DNA of 64,000 nucleotides from Bdellovibrionales bacterium (GTDB taxonomy: Bacteria > Bdellovibrionota > UBA1018 > CAIMNF01), in assembly GCA_947502835.1 (NCBI GenBank), contig CANNBJ010000006.1, forward strand, positions 153,106 through 217,105, written 5' to 3'. Position 1 is the first letter of the stretch, and every line of letters begins with the position of its first letter. Positions 43,167 through 53,000 of the stretch are shown here, one piece after another. The notes below the pieces were generated by a model that saw only the letters and a list, made by a program, of their open reading frames with translations, was not told the origin of the DNA and made no database searches. The position numbers and the translations under genes were made by a program.

Positions 43167-44669
43167 ATGAATCTGCAAACCTTACAGACCGACCTTGGTC
43201 TGCTCTTTTCCGGTTTTACCCATGCGAGCGCGAATGGCACCCTCTTTCTGTTGGTGCTCGCGCTTTTGGTCGCCTGCGCATTCGAGTTTATCAATGGCTT
43301 CCACGACACGGCTAACTCGGTCGCCACCGTCATTTACACCCGCTCCCTGAAACCCTGGACCGCAGTTTTTTGGTCGGGGATCTGCAATTTCATCGGGGTG
43401 TTCATCGGGGGCATTTCGGTTGCCATGGGGATTGTAAAACTCCTTCCGGCAGACGTTCTCTCCTCGCACAGTAGCACGCTCAGTCTGATTGCCGTGTTCT
43501 CGATGCTCCTCTCCTCCTGTATTTGGAATCTTGGAACCTGGTACTTTGGCATTCCCGCCTCAAGCTCCCATGCTCTGATCGGAGGAATTCTTGGTGTCGG
43601 CGTGGGTCACGCGGTTTCCAGCGGCAACTCCATTTCCTCGGGAATCAACTGGACCAAAACAAGCGAGATCGGCCTCTCGCTTCTGATTTCCCCTTTGCTC
43701 GGGTTTCTTCTTGCTGCACTCGGATTGATTCTCTTGAAGGCGCTTACCCGGAACTCGAATCGCCTCCACTCGCCCCAACTTCCCGGGAAAACACCACCGA
43801 TCCCCATTCGCCTTGCGCTCATCGGAACCAGCACGGGTGTAAGCCTTGCCCACGGCTCGAATGATGGCCAAAAAGGGGTTGGACTCATGATGATGATCCT
43901 GATCGCCCTGCTTCCCGCCCAGTTTTCCCTGAATCCGTCCGTGGGTTCCGAAAAAATCGAACAAGCGCTCTTGGCCGCACAGCAGATCGAGGTGAAGGTG
44001 GCTGCGCTTTCCGGGGAAGCCAGAGACTCGAACGGATTCTTGATCCGAAATGCCCATGCGGATGCGATTCGGGCCCTTCCCGAAAAGGCCAAAAAAGCGG
44101 TCGAAACCTCACTTCTTCTTTCAACGCAGATCCAGGAGGATTTGAAGGGTGTGACCACAACCTCGGACGTGAGCGAGGAAAAACGACTCAGACTTCACTC
44201 CAATATCGTACAACTGGAATCGGGACTCAGCACCCTCGAGCGCTCAGGGTACGCACTGCCGGACACCAAAAAATCAAGAAAGGCCCTTTTCTCGCTGATT
44301 GAATACGCGCCGTTCTGGGTGATCGTCCTGATTGCAATCTCGCTTGGTTTCGGGACCATGATCGGGTGGCGGAGGGTGGTCGAGACGATTGGCGAAAAAA
44401 TCGGAACTTCGGAACTCACCTATGCCCAAGGGGCGGTGGCACAAAGTGTGGCCATGAGCATGATCGGCGTTTCCGCTTTGGTGGGCGTTCCCGTGAGCAC
44501 CACGCACTGCTTGTCCTCCGGGGTGGCGGGAACCATGATCGGCGCAGGCTCAAGCGTGCGCGGCTCGACCATCAAGACGATCCTCATGGCCTGGGTTCTC
44601 ACCCTTCCTGTGACTCTCGGACTCTCCGCCGGCACCTACCTGCTCCTGCGCGCGCTGATTCACTCTTGA
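43167..44669 (+). CDS. PiT-family inorganic anion transporter
   Basis: 500 residues. It has the paired PiT signatures, G-F-H-D-T-A-N-S-V-A-T (residues about 44-54) and S-L-A-H-G-S-N-D-G-Q-K-G-V-G (about 225-238), plus P-V-S-T-T-H in the C-terminal repeat. The usual substrate is phosphate; some PiT members (CysP) carry sulfate, and the sulfur-linked neighbours make that worth noting. An insert of about 120 residues (255-375), predicted helical and soluble, splits the two halves. The start follows a GGAG-containing leader; it is not obviously part of the rhodanese transcript. It overlaps the convergent gene's stop by 10 bp. Confidence 0.9.
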   Translation: MNLQTLQTDLGLLFSGFTHASANGTLFLLVLALLVACAFEFINGFHDTANSVATVIYTRSLKPWTAVFWSGICNFIGVFIGGISVAMGIVKLLPADVLSSHSSTLSLIAVFSMLLSSCIWNLGTWYFGIPASSSHALIGGILGVGVGHAVSSGNSISSGINWTKTSEIGLSLLISPLLGFLLAALGLILLKALTRNSNRLHSPQLPGKTPPIPIRLALIGTSTGVSLAHGSNDGQKGVGLMMMILIALLPAQFSLNPSVGSEKIEQALLAAQQIEVKVAALSGEARDSNGFLIRNAHADAIRALPEKAKKAVETSLLLSTQIQEDLKGVTTTSDVSEEKRLRLHSNIVQLESGLSTLERSGYALPDTKKSRKALFSLIEYAPFWVIVLIAISLGFGTMIGWRRVVETIGEKIGTSELTYAQGAVAQSVAMSMIGVSALVGVPVSTTHCLSSGVAGTMIGAGSSVRGSTIKTILMAWVLTLPVTLGLSAGTYLLLRALIHS

Positions 44670-45247
44670 TCGGATTTTTTCGGATATTCGATCGTATCCT
44701 TTTCGGCCTCGCCCGGACTTGCCGTGCTATCCCCGTATTCAGTCGGGGATTTTCCAGCATCTTTCCGGAAGGTTCGTGAGGGGGTCTGTTTCACATCCTC
44801 GCTTTTTGATTCCTTGATTCGCACCTTGCCCGCATTTTTCTCGTCTTTCTTGATCCCCTTGGCCTTTTTCTCGGCCTCCTCGATTCTCGCCAGATTCTTC
44901 TTCACCCGCGCCAACTGCTCAGGTGTGAGCTTTTTGGTTTTTGCGGCGAGCTCGCGTGCCTCGGCCGCATCGATTGCCGCTTGTTCCTCTTTCGACGGAA
45001 GCTTGGGCGCGGGTTTTTCGAGCTCTTTTGCAACCTCGGGTTTCAGGTTGCGCGCCTTCAGGAGCTCCTTTGACTTTGCTTGCATCTCCAGAATGCGGTC
45101 GGCCCTCATCTTTTTCGCCTGCTCCGAAATGGAGAGTGTCTTTTCTTTCTTATCCAGAGCGCTCGCAGGAGCTGCAAAGGAAATGCCCAGAATGATTAAA
45201 CTGAAAGCATTGAAAATGAAACGAGCCCCCTTGAATACCTGATTCAT
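44660..45247 (-). CDS. Exported lysine-rich coiled-coil protein, unknown function
   Basis: 195 residues from the ATG at 45247 (an ATG at 45259 is also possible). A signal peptide (cleavage near A-S-A) is followed by a highly charged, Lys/Glu/Ala-rich helix, probably coiled coil (L-A-A-K-T-K-K-L-T-P-E-Q-L-A-R-V-K-K-N). The C-terminal 60 residues are disordered, with S-E-D-V-K-Q-T-P-S. No family is recognised. It is divergent from the unknown secreted pair at 45297. Confidence 0.6.
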   Translation of the reverse strand: MNQVFKGARFIFNAFSLIILGISFAAPASALDKKEKTLSISEQAKKMRADRILEMQAKSKELLKARNLKPEVAKELEKPAPKLPSKEEQAAIDAAEARELAAKTKKLTPEQLARVKKNLARIEEAEKKAKGIKKDEKNAGKVRIKESKSEDVKQTPSRTFRKDAGKSPTEYGDSTASPGEAEKDTIEYPKKSDQE

Positions 45248-45296
45248 ATTGTAGATCATAGCACAATCTTCTAAAATCACTGAAGGGGGATCTGTT

Positions 45297-46892
45297 TTGA
45301 ATTCATACTTCATCTCGGCATGTCTGGTTGCCATTGCGGTGTTCGCGGCTCCCGCGAATGCAGGACTCGTCTTCAAGTGTGTCAATGACGACGGTTCCAT
45401 CTCGGGTGGCACGCTCGAGAACTCATGCAAGAACCTTCTTCCGAAATGCTCGAATGCTCACGAAAAATACAAAACCGAGGTGTTTGAGTCCTTGAGTCTC
45501 AAGATCTACGGGTATCACAAAGGCTACGATCTCAATGTTTCGAAAACCACGGCAGAAACACCCGTCGGCAACCCGATGCCCCTCCCCGTTTGCAGCGTGG
45601 TCGGGAAATCGATTCGATACAAAGGGGATCGCGATCTCGCACTTCAATACCGCGACATGGGCTCTTCCGTGGCAAATGACGGATACACCAATTACACGAA
45701 CACCCAAGCCTGCGGGAAACTTCCGAAAGCAAACATCGACAAAGAGAACCGTGCGATCTACCTGAAATTCGAGGGAAATGATGGAAATACCGTAGGATCA
45801 TGGATGCTCGGTGCCATGCCCTATGAGATCAGGGCGCAGGCCTATGATTTTTTTCAGACCGTGAAGAAGCCCTCCGACCTCGATGCGGCTCTCACGGATC
45901 CCGAACTGGCAGCGGCAAAAACAAAGTTCGCAGAGACTCAGCAAAGGTCCGACAATTTCCTGAATTCTCTTTCCGCAGAAGCACGGGCTGCGTGCAATGA
46001 TCCAGGGTATGCGACGCTTGTGGACAGGTGCATTCAAACCCCGGGCCATGATCCCCTGAGCCTTGACGAGCCCGCAATCCGTCTTTGCAATCTTGCGAAG
46101 GCCTCGATGATCATGAACAAAATCTCTGTTTCACGATTGATTGAATTCCACATCATGAAAAAGGCAAAAACCTCTTTTGACCAACATTTCGGATCTGCAT
46201 TTTTGAGTGCCGAAGCAAGTCCTCTTTGGGGAAATCTCGCCAAAAAGGCGTCCGCGGACAGCGGGTTCTGGGATTGCCTCTTCAACCTTCAGGGCCAGAG
46301 GAAGTGTGCTGCCAATGTGGTTTCTGGAGTGATGGGGGATGGTTCCTGGAAAATTCCAGGAGGGACTTGGTGGGCAGAACAGAATTGGGAATCGCCCTCC
46401 AAGCCCCGGGTCGGCAGAAGGTTCTTTGGTTTTTTGTTGAATGGATCAAACACAGTAATGCGCGCGAATCTCCCCTCCAACTCAGCGCCCTACCAGCGAG
46501 GAACTCTATCCTTGAGTCTGGATTTTGGTTTCGTGAGATACCTTGCCGGTGCAGTAGGGGCCGTGGTCAATCTTGCCGGAGAGCTGATCGGGTCCATTGT
46601 GGGATTTTTTTCCGGGATTTTCGGGGGTGACGAGGAGAAGGATTGGCTGAATGACATGATGAATTGGGCAAATGGACTTTTCGATTCATTCCTGAATTCC
46701 GAGAACATGAATGGATCGCTTTCAGGCCTTGGGGCAAGATCCATGACCCTCTCAAGCGGAATTGGCGCCGTAATCGAGAAGATCATTCGAGTCGACATTT
46801 GCCAGCAATCCAGTCCCGGAGCCTTCAGTGCCCGATGCGATGAGACCTCGATTCCGAACAAGCCAAACAATGGGGTGAACTACTCATGGTAA
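45297..46892 (+). CDS. Large secreted Cys-containing protein, unknown family
   Basis: 531 residues. TTG start with AAGGGGG 7-8 nt upstream. Signal peptide about 1-22 (cleavage after A-N-A). The mature protein has about 16 cysteines in its first 340 residues (e.g. C-V-N-D-D-G, S-C-K-N-L-L-P-K-C, C-N-D-P-G-Y), suggesting disulfides. A glycine/valine-rich hydrophobic stretch (about 420-450: Y-L-A-G-A-V-G-A-V-V-N-L-A-G) could insert into a membrane. It ends N-Y-S-W. The second gene overlaps by 7 bp, so the two act together. Nothing identifies the function. Confidence 0.6.
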   Translation: MNSYFISACLVAIAVFAAPANAGLVFKCVNDDGSISGGTLENSCKNLLPKCSNAHEKYKTEVFESLSLKIYGYHKGYDLNVSKTTAETPVGNPMPLPVCSVVGKSIRYKGDRDLALQYRDMGSSVANDGYTNYTNTQACGKLPKANIDKENRAIYLKFEGNDGNTVGSWMLGAMPYEIRAQAYDFFQTVKKPSDLDAALTDPELAAAKTKFAETQQRSDNFLNSLSAEARAACNDPGYATLVDRCIQTPGHDPLSLDEPAIRLCNLAKASMIMNKISVSRLIEFHIMKKAKTSFDQHFGSAFLSAEASPLWGNLAKKASADSGFWDCLFNLQGQRKCAANVVSGVMGDGSWKIPGGTWWAEQNWESPSKPRVGRRFFGFLLNGSNTVMRANLPSNSAPYQRGTLSLSLDFGFVRYLAGAVGAVVNLAGELIGSIVGFFSGIFGGDEEKDWLNDMMNWANGLFDSFLNSENMNGSLSGLGARSMTLSSGIGAVIEKIIRVDICQQSSPGAFSARCDETSIPNKPNNGVNYSW

Positions 46893-47911
46893 AACAGTGC
46901 CTTGCGGGTCCGCTTCAGCTTTGCTTGGTTCTCCTCTGCCTCGCCCCCGCAGGGGCGAATGCGGGTTACTTCAACAACAATGATTTCAATGTTTTCCTCG
47001 ACTACGACTGTCTCAACATCGACGGCGTTCCCATTCCCCACGGCTCCACCCTCGCAAACCTATGCTGTGGCGACAATCCATCTGCGCATCCGATCTGCAA
47101 CTCGGGGTTCTTTTCAATCCTTCCCGATGCCCTGGAGCAGACCGATGCCTCCTTGGATCTGGCTTTTTCGATCATCGACGACACGATCCTACTCAATGAA
47201 AATCCAAGCAATCTGGATTCGCCCCCCGAGCCCGGCTCCGGGGATCAGGAAGAGCCCTCCACCTCAAGCGGCTCGATCCTCTCCAGCCTCTCGGCACTCC
47301 TCTCGGGCGGCCAAGTTCCGGTGCCCGCGAAAAAACCTCCCGCCCAAAGCACCTCCCTCTCTGGCGGTTCATCAGGATCAAGATCAGGAACCCAAACCGG
47401 TGTCGGCGGAATCTCAAGTCTCGGGGGCATGGGAAGTGGCGACTCGCTGTGGAACTCCAGGAGACGGGGAAAAAAGTCCTCCGCTGGCACGAGCACGGAG
47501 CTTTCTGAGATCGGGGGAAAATACTCCTCCAACGGATCCCTTCGCGATGCGGTTCCGGAGTCGATCGGCCCCTCCGAGGTCTCCTCGGGACACGAGGTTG
47601 AAGTTGTGGAGTACCCAGGCGGTAAAAACGGTGCGGGCGCATCAGGCTCTGACGAAACCAAGGAGGGCGCTCTCGCAACGAACGCTGAAGCCGGGGCCGA
47701 AGGGCTTGAGGGAAGCGGTGCGGGCGAGGATGGCGACCTTGCAAACTCAGGCACCCTCGGGAACGGGGAAGGTTCTTCCGAGGATGCGCCCGATTACCTG
47801 AAGCGGATCCACAAGAAGGACTCGATTTTCAAGATCGTATCGCGACGCTACGCAAGAGAAGAGTCGCGAAAAAACATCGGATTTCCGAAGGCTCGCCCGG
47901 TAAAACGGTGA
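46886..47911 (+). CDS. Secreted Gly/Ser-rich protein, partner of the upstream gene
   Basis: 341 residues with a signal peptide (about 1-26, cleavage after A-N-A). The N-terminal 75 residues contain five cysteines (D-Y-D-C-L-N; L-C-C-G-D; I-C-N-S). Residues 110-310 are low-complexity Gly/Ser/Glu, as in linkers or surface repeats. The C-terminus is basic (S-R-R-Y-A-R-E-E-S-R-K-N, ending P-V-K-R), possibly an anchoring or nucleic-acid/peptidoglycan-binding tail. Translationally coupled to the preceding gene; no recognised family. Repeat copy C lies 25 bp after the stop. Confidence 0.58.
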   Translation: MVKQCLAGPLQLCLVLLCLAPAGANAGYFNNNDFNVFLDYDCLNIDGVPIPHGSTLANLCCGDNPSAHPICNSGFFSILPDALEQTDASLDLAFSIIDDTILLNENPSNLDSPPEPGSGDQEEPSTSSGSILSSLSALLSGGQVPVPAKKPPAQSTSLSGGSSGSRSGTQTGVGGISSLGGMGSGDSLWNSRRRGKKSSAGTSTELSEIGGKYSSNGSLRDAVPESIGPSEVSSGHEVEVVEYPGGKNGAGASGSDETKEGALATNAEAGAEGLEGSGAGEDGDLANSGTLGNGEGSSEDAPDYLKRIHKKDSIFKIVSRRYAREESRKNIGFPKARPVKR

Positions 47912-47936
47912 TCCATTCCAACCGGTTCGGAGGCTG

Positions 47937-48001
47937 AACCTCAAAGGATCAAAGGGGTTCGCCTCCACAAGCCCGAAGGCCATGCCCACTCAAAGAGGCC
48001 A
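47937..48001 (-). repeat. Intergenic repeat, copy C (65-bp half element)
   Basis: On the minus strand this matches the first 65 bp of copy A at 60 of 65 positions, starting TGGCCTCTTTGAGTGGG and ending TTTGAGGTT. No second terminus is found within 150 bp, so it is a solo end. It lies between two plus-strand genes, in the opposite orientation to copy A. Confidence 0.72.
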
Positions 48002-48116
48002 TTTGGTGAAACAACCCTATTCAATGAATCAGGTTTCAGAAAGCCCCTCTCTCGACAAAAAGAATCGATTTCAATCCAAAATGCGCTAAGCTCGAACCTC
48101 GGAAAAGGGGTTTAGT

Positions 48117-49730
48117 GTGAATCAGGAAATCTTCGAGTGGCTGCAGCTCCTCGGGCGTTGGCTCCACATCACCGTGGGAATCACGTGGATCGGAACATCG
48201 ATCTTTTTCATGTGGCTTGACCGGAGTTTTGTCCGGAATCCCGACTCAAAGAACCCGGGCCATGTCGGCGAACTGTGGATGGTCCATGGAGGCGGATTCT
48301 ATCACGTGGAAAAGCTGCTCATGGGACCGACCGCAGTCCCGAAAGAGCTTCACTGGTTCAAATGGGAATCCTACTGGACCTGGCTCAGTGGAATCTTCCT
48401 GCTTGCTCTGATCTTCTATTCCGGATCCGGAACCTTCCTTCTCGATTCGAGTGTCTCGGGAATCAGTTTTCCGGAAGCGGTCCTCCTCAGTCTCGGTTCT
48501 TTGATCGGCTCCTGGGTGTTTTACGATACTCTTTGGGAATCGAATTTCGTGAAACGAAGCCCTTTCACGGGCCACATGATCACCCTGCTTTGGTTCGGCG
48601 GTATGGTGTACCTGCTCTGTCACACCCTGAGCGGTCGCGCCGCTTACATTCATATCGGCGGAATGCTCGGAACGTGGATGACCGCGAATGTGTTCCTGCG
48701 GATCATCCCCCGGCAGGTGAAGATGGTCGAGGCCGCGAAACGCGGAGAGCCCGTGAACCAGGAGTGGGCAAAAAACGCAAAAAACAGATCGACCCACAAT
48801 ACCTATTTCACGCTTCCCGTGATCTTCATCATGCTCTCGAATCATTTTCCGAACACCTACGGAAACGCCTACAACTGGCAGATCCTGATTGCGATCAGCG
48901 CTGCGGGAGCTGCGATCCGCGAGTTTTTTGTCGTGCGCCTGTCCCATCCGATGCGATCGAGGCGTTTTGGGGTCCTCGGTGCCGCAATCATTCTTGCGGT
49001 GATGTTCCTGACCCGTGAGAACACGGGCGGAAACACAAACCCGATCGAAGATCCTGCGGCCAGCACACCTGCCACTGTCGCGCCCACGCCATCGGGACCT
49101 CACGGATCCATCCGGGGAGTTGTCCGCTATCAGGGAACCCCTCCCCCGCGCGAACGCTTGTCGGTGCCCGGAGGATGCAACCCCGGAGGAAAATCAGAAA
49201 TCCTCTCCAATGACATCCTGATCGAAAGCGGCATGGTCCAAAACGTGCTCGTTTCAATCACCCGTGGACTTGCTCAAGGACCGTACGGCCCGATTCCGAA
49301 AGCCGCTGCGATCCTGGACCAAAAGGAATGCCAGTATGAACCAAGATTACTTGCCGTTCGGGTCGGTCAGCCCGTGGAGTTTCTGAACAGCGATCCGATC
49401 TTCCATAACGTGAAGTCTCTCAGCAAGAACAACGAGAACTTCAATGTGGCGATGCCTCTGAAGAACGACAAGATGACCAAGGTCTTTAGCAAACCGGAAA
49501 TCTTCATCGAATCCAAATGCAGCGTGCACCCTTGGATGAGCGCCTCCATTGCGGTCCTTGACCACCCGTATTTCAGCGTGACCGGAAAATCAGGATCCTT
49601 CCAGATCCCGGATCTTCCAGTAGGGAGCTATACGCTCGAGGCCTGGCACGAGGTTTTTGGAAGCCTGAAACAGGAAATCAAGATCGAGGACGGGAAAACC
49701 CTTGAGCTTGAGTTCGCGTACGGAAAGTAG
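48117..49730 (+). CDS. PuuD-type membrane urate oxidase fused to a cupredoxin
   Basis: 537 residues, GTG start with AAAAGGGG 6 nt upstream. Residues 1-300 match the membrane domain of the PuuD urate hydroxylase: about eight helices, W-L-H-I-T-V-G-I-T-W-I-G, H-G-G-G-F-Y-H-V-E-K and W-F-K-W-E-S-Y-W-T-W. It should oxidise urate to 5-hydroxyisourate. Known PuuD proteins end in a cytochrome c; here no C-x2-C-H exists. Instead residues 330-485 resemble a blue-copper domain with ligands H430, C468, H471 and M474, followed by a regulatory-like beta-sandwich (485-537). Electrons may thus pass to copper. HIU hydrolase follows after 6 bp. Confidence 0.85.
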   Translation: MNQEIFEWLQLLGRWLHITVGITWIGTSIFFMWLDRSFVRNPDSKNPGHVGELWMVHGGGFYHVEKLLMGPTAVPKELHWFKWESYWTWLSGIFLLALIFYSGSGTFLLDSSVSGISFPEAVLLSLGSLIGSWVFYDTLWESNFVKRSPFTGHMITLLWFGGMVYLLCHTLSGRAAYIHIGGMLGTWMTANVFLRIIPRQVKMVEAAKRGEPVNQEWAKNAKNRSTHNTYFTLPVIFIMLSNHFPNTYGNAYNWQILIAISAAGAAIREFFVVRLSHPMRSRRFGVLGAAIILAVMFLTRENTGGNTNPIEDPAASTPATVAPTPSGPHGSIRGVVRYQGTPPPRERLSVPGGCNPGGKSEILSNDILIESGMVQNVLVSITRGLAQGPYGPIPKAAAILDQKECQYEPRLLAVRVGQPVEFLNSDPIFHNVKSLSKNNENFNVAMPLKNDKMTKVFSKPEIFIESKCSVHPWMSASIAVLDHPYFSVTGKSGSFQIPDLPVGSYTLEAWHEVFGSLKQEIKIEDGKTLELEFAYGK

Positions 49731-49736
49731 GACCCC

Positions 49737-50069
49737 ATGATCAGCACCCATGTCTTGGACACCAGCATTGGAAAGCCCGCCGAAGGAATCGAGGTCGTTC
49801 TCGAACGCTTGAGCGGGGATTCTCCAGACTCCTTTCAGGAAGTGGCCCGGGGAAAGACCAACGCCGATGGCCGCCACTCCTTTGAATGCGGTCCGATTCC
49901 CGGCACATACCGGCTCACGTTCGGAATCGCGGACTATCTTGAGAAAACCCAATCCGAGTTCTTTTTCCTCTCGGCTCCGGTCATTTTCAGGATCATCAAT
50001 ACCCATAGAAAGTACCATGTGCCCCTTCTTTTAAACCCGTTCGGATATTCCACCTACCGCGGATCCTGA
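49737..50069 (+). CDS. uraH: 5-hydroxyisourate hydrolase (transthyretin-like)
   Basis: 110 residues. It hydrolyses 5-hydroxyisourate to OHCU, the second step of urate breakdown. Family motifs: I-S-T-H-V-L-D-T-S-I-G-K-P-A at the N-terminus, and at the C-terminus K-Y-H-V-P-L-L-L-N-P-F-G-Y-S-T-Y-R-G-S, the active-site signature. It lies 6 bp after the urate oxidase and 3 bp before the multidomain gene, so the three are one operon. No signal peptide, so it is cytosolic. Confidence 0.97.
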   Translation: MISTHVLDTSIGKPAEGIEVVLERLSGDSPDSFQEVARGKTNADGRHSFECGPIPGTYRLTFGIADYLEKTQSEFFFLSAPVIFRIINTHRKYHVPLLLNPFGYSTYRGS

Positions 50070-50072
50070 GCC

Positions 50073-53000
50073 ATGAAACCACTCGACATTCCCTACTACC
50101 AGGACTACCTCTCTCCCTCTCTCCTTGCGCGACTGGAGAAGGAAAGCACTCCTGTCGACGGCGTGCCGGGACTCCGGCAGATCGGGCGCTCTGGTGGACT
50201 GGAGACCCAGAGCTCACTTCGTTTCTTGTGCGAGCTCTACCATCTCTTGAAAGGCCCGCTGAACCGGATCCTTGAGCAGAGAATCGCCGATCGCAAGTTC
50301 ATCGACGAGCGGACACAGGCCTGCTTTGAACTCAATCAATCCTTGACCATCGACATCCGCGATCGGGACTATGAAACCATTCTTGGCCAGGAAGATGGTG
50401 ATGGCCGGATTGTGATGGGACCAACGAACAAATTCTATTGCCGAAAAGGCCACGGGGATCACATCGCAAATCTCCCTCCTTTTCTGCAAGGCACCCATGT
50501 CACTCTCTTTGGTCCGCCGGATGATGCAAAACTTTCCATCAATGCGATGAATGCCTTTCACCGGAGACTCAAGGACGAGCCGACCGTGGTCGGAAAGATC
50601 CTGGAAACCTGTACCGAATCCCCTTTTTGGGGTGCGGATGATGAGGACTCGAAAACCCCGTTGCGACAGGATCTGATCGCAGCAGGTGAGAACCTCAGGG
50701 GCTGCTTTCAGGGGAATTTGTCCCATCACGACGAGAAAACGGGAAAGTCCTACCGGCTCGAAGAGGAGCGTCTCTCCCTTCCGATCAAACGGTTTCCCGG
50801 GCTTGCACTCCCGTCCCCGTTTTTGTTGTTTGAGGGGAATCCGATCCCTCTTCATCTGTATGACTTCGCCCTCCATTTGTACGAGCACTGGAGAAACGAG
50901 CGGGCGCTTTGCTACTACGTGCCAAAACTCGAGAATGAAGAAGAGGCGGCCTACATCAAACTGATGATTGAAACGGCCGAGGGACTTCTCCAGAAGGAGC
51001 ATCCGGAATACGAGACAGGCTCGATCCGGCTGTTCATTGTTCTTGAGAACCCCCGCGCGATTTTCCGCGTGCATGAAATCATGGACGCACTCCATCCCTA
51101 TTTCGCGGGTGCTTCCCTGGGATGGCATGACTATCTCGCCTCCACCGCGCGCGTCTTCAAGAACGACGGAAACTACCGGATCCCCGTGAAGGCGGATCCC
51201 GAGATCGTCATCAAATACATCAAGGCATCCCACGATCTTCTGTCCGAAGTGGTGGGTTCACGGGGCGGGATCAAGATCGGAGGGATGTATGGCGTTCTTC
51301 CGATTGACAACGATCTGAAAAGCCCGTCCTTCCAGCTGACCATGAAAGGCTACATCAAGGATGTCGTTACCCAGCTGAAACGCAATCTCAGCGGGTTCTG
51401 GGTGGCACATCCGGATTTTGTAAGGCTCGGAATGGCACTCGTCCAGGCCTGGAAGCTCAGGGATTCCTCACCCCAATACCTCGATGAATTGGTGTGCTCA
51501 CTCCTCCTTCCAGAACACCATGAAGAGATCCTTGCCTTCATCCAGGGGCCGGACATCGAGGGCCTGAGTCCCGACGATCCCCGGTATCCCCGCTCCCTGA
51601 TGGTCTCTGACTTGAAAGAGTCCACGTACATCGCAAATCACGATCCCGAGGAAGTTCGCTACAATGTGTTCCAGTCCCTCCAGTATCTGACCGACTGGCT
51701 CTCCGGAAACGGCTGCGTCGCACTCCCTGCACAGATCGGAGGGGTGCCGGTCCGCGTGATGGACGATCTCGCGACCGCAGAACGATCGCGTTGGGAAGTC
51801 TGGCTCGAGATCCGCCATGGCCGGGTGTCGCTTCAGGACTTCGTGCGAATCGCCCACGAGGAAATGCGATTCATCCGGAAGGACCTCTCCGATCAAAAGA
51901 AAATCGTCCAGGTCAAGTGGGATGAACGTACCGGGAAATGGTATCCGATCGCCTATCACCTGATGATGAAGCTCATGACCGACCCCGATCCGGTCGAATT
52001 CGCATCCGAGCTTTTGCTCCCCTTCACCATTGAATCCATCCGGAACGATACGGATCCGCTCAAGCGCCTTCTGGATCTTGAGCCTGAAAAGTACAAACTT
52101 GCTCCGGATCTGGAACGACTTGACCGGTATTTCTCGATCTGCGGTTCGATGAAATTCGCACTCCCCCTCTCCCGGAGCGCGGCCTTGGATCTCAAGTTTG
52201 CCGAAACCCTCGTGATGGGATTCACAAAACAGGACATTCTCGATGCCGCATCTTTCCATGGTGACATCGGGGAGAACAAAAAAACCCTCGATCAGATGGC
52301 CGCAAACGAACAGTCCGGAGTGCTTGCGGATGGTGAAGAGCTGCGATCCCGCCTCAGGGAAGGTGGCAAGACCTACCTCTCCCGATTCGGAATGAAGTTC
52401 CTGATCTCGGCTCAAGGAAAGTCCGGATCCGAGATTCTGGGCTCACTCGAAAACCGCCTGAAAAACACCGAGGAAGAGGAGCTGCAAAATGCCAGGCGCG
52501 AGCTTTGGGCGATCAGCACGAAGCGCCTTGCTCCGCTTCATGACTCTTCCCTTGCGGTCCGGATTGAGGCACTCAGATTAAAACACGGAATCACAGGAGC
52601 ACAGATCTCGCTGAGTTCAGGGACAGGAATCCATCAGGATCTTTGCTTCGGGCATGCATTCCGCGGAGGTCCCGAGGTCGAGCCTGCCACCCGATTTGAG
52701 CTCGCATCCCTCAGCAAGACACTTGCGTCCGCATTTGCCCTCGAGTTCTTCAAATCAAAATCAATTTCCCTGGATGCCCAGGTGAATCCGATTTTGAAGA
52801 AAACCCGCTCCACCTGGCAGATCGGATCCCTTGATATCTCCCATCCGACTTGGGGAGATCAGGTCCGCATTCTGAACCTGATGAAGCACAATGCCTTAAA
52901 CCAGCACTATGTGAAGGGGTTTCCCGCCGGAAAGCCCCTTCCCGGCATGCTCTCGATCCTGAAAGACCCGACACGGTACGGCTACACTGAAACGGGGGCG

